In this document: in pieces, positions 63,312 to 64,000 of the stretch
How the letters are laid out: every line of letters begins with the position of its first letter
Position numbering within the stretch: position 1 is the stretch's first letter
NCBI RefSeq assembly: GCF_008831285.2
Contig: NC_045148.1
Coordinates: 806,001-870,000, forward strand
Direction: 5' to 3'
From: Nymphaea colorata
Lineage: Eukaryota; Streptophyta; Magnoliopsida; Nymphaeales; Nymphaeaceae
Length of the DNA: 64,000 nucleotides
Position numbers and translations under genes: made by a program
Notes under the pieces: model-generated
What the model was told of the DNA's origin: nothing
The model's input: the letters and a program-made list of their open reading frames with translations, nothing else
The model's database searches: none

Positions 63312-64000
63312 ATCCATCAATAGTAATTGCTATAGAGAAGGCGTGCATATAGAATCTTAAAAATAAAATCCTGACTGCAAAATGACAAAGAGAAGGCTAA
63401 CACCAGAAGCACGAGTTTCATCTGGGTGGATCTTGTGTTCCACCTAAGAGGCAAATATGGCCCCTTTAGGGGTTGTTGGGTATAAGCAGAGATACTATGT
63501 GAATGTTTTATGAATTTATCTTAAATATTTGAATTAGATTCATGTAACATTAATCCTAATGTTTTATGAATCTGCTTTAAAGATTGAGATAAATTTATAT
63601 AAGATTAGTGTAGTATTGTTTCATGAATCTGCCCTAACTTTTGGAATGAACTCATGGGCTCACATTAGTTGTAATACTCTCGGGGACATATCATAGAATT
63701 TTAGAACCAAAGGGCTTATTTTTTAAGAAATTAGAATTATTAAACAAACATGGTAACTTGTTTCAGGAATCAAGAAACTGAAACCAGAAATTTTGATTCG
63801 GTTCCAGTTTGATAAGGAATTATGATTCTAGAATTTTCATTTTTGAATAAAAATTCCAAACAACAAACACCCCCTTGCCTTTAATATCTATTATGTACAT
63901 CTCTTTCTAGAAATATAAAGACTGAAGCAAGAAAAGACATTTTTAATTACTAGGCAGTAGTATAAGAGGTTACATATGAGCTGCAACCATAACAAAACAA
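63312..64000. other. Intergenic, possible decayed MITE
   Basis: AGGGGTTGTTGGGTATAA at 63474 and TTCCAAACAACAAACACCCC near 63855-63874 could be inverted ends of a 400-bp MITE, with ATGTTTTATGAATYTG repeated inside. Weak evidence; no gene. Confidence 0.35.

Overview
The window reads as nuclear DNA of a flowering plant. It has GT-AG split genes with long introns, TATA promoters and an AT-rich, microsatellite-rich background. It also holds nested Ty1/copia and hAT elements, several MITE families and plant-specific genes. The species cannot be named from sequence alone. One gene (34677-37283) is a GC-rich island without introns; the others are AT-rich and split.

Layout, left to right. 1-7790 is a transposon nest. 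It contains a decayed minus-strand copia element in the order RNase H / PPT / LTR / PBS / gag-protease-integrase. A 3353-bp hAT transposon sits inside that LTR, with a perfect 8-bp target duplication. A second, plus-strand LTR+gag copy of the same copia family lies next to it. 8369-8658 (minus) holds the first two coding exons of a nuclear gene for organellar ribosomal protein S16, with a probable leader exon near 10050-10190; its last coding exon was not found. 13435-18806 (plus) is a five-exon TBC-domain Rab-GAP of the TBC1D5-like class (825 aa). 20497-28711 (minus) is a complete 13-exon sterol delta-7 (7-dehydrocholesterol) reductase, DWF5 type (434 aa). 28.8-34.3 kb is repeat-rich intergenic DNA. 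34677-37283 (plus) is an 868-aa CrRLK1L malectin receptor kinase closest in my memory to BUPS1/2. 37567-44689 is a degenerate but complete-ended copia element with a 5-bp target duplication, itself hit by a MITE and by about 2.6 kb of unassigned DNA. 46419-50735 (minus; leader exon to about 52420) is a RING-CH (MARCH-type) membrane E3 ligase (255 aa). 52.5-64 kb has no gene I can support and is a field of MITEs and microsatellites.

The genes are independent transcription units: organellar translation, Rab/vesicle traffic, brassinosteroid/sterol synthesis, cell-wall or pollen-tube signalling, and membrane ubiquitination. No cluster, operon or joint pathway is implied. I did not find a convincing new biological system. 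The best leads are an in-window empty site proving the hAT insertion, a long inverted copia repeat, a dispersed hAT MITE family with target duplications, a GC-AG intron at the catalytic glutamine of the Rab-GAP, and an unusual density of short tandem duplications.
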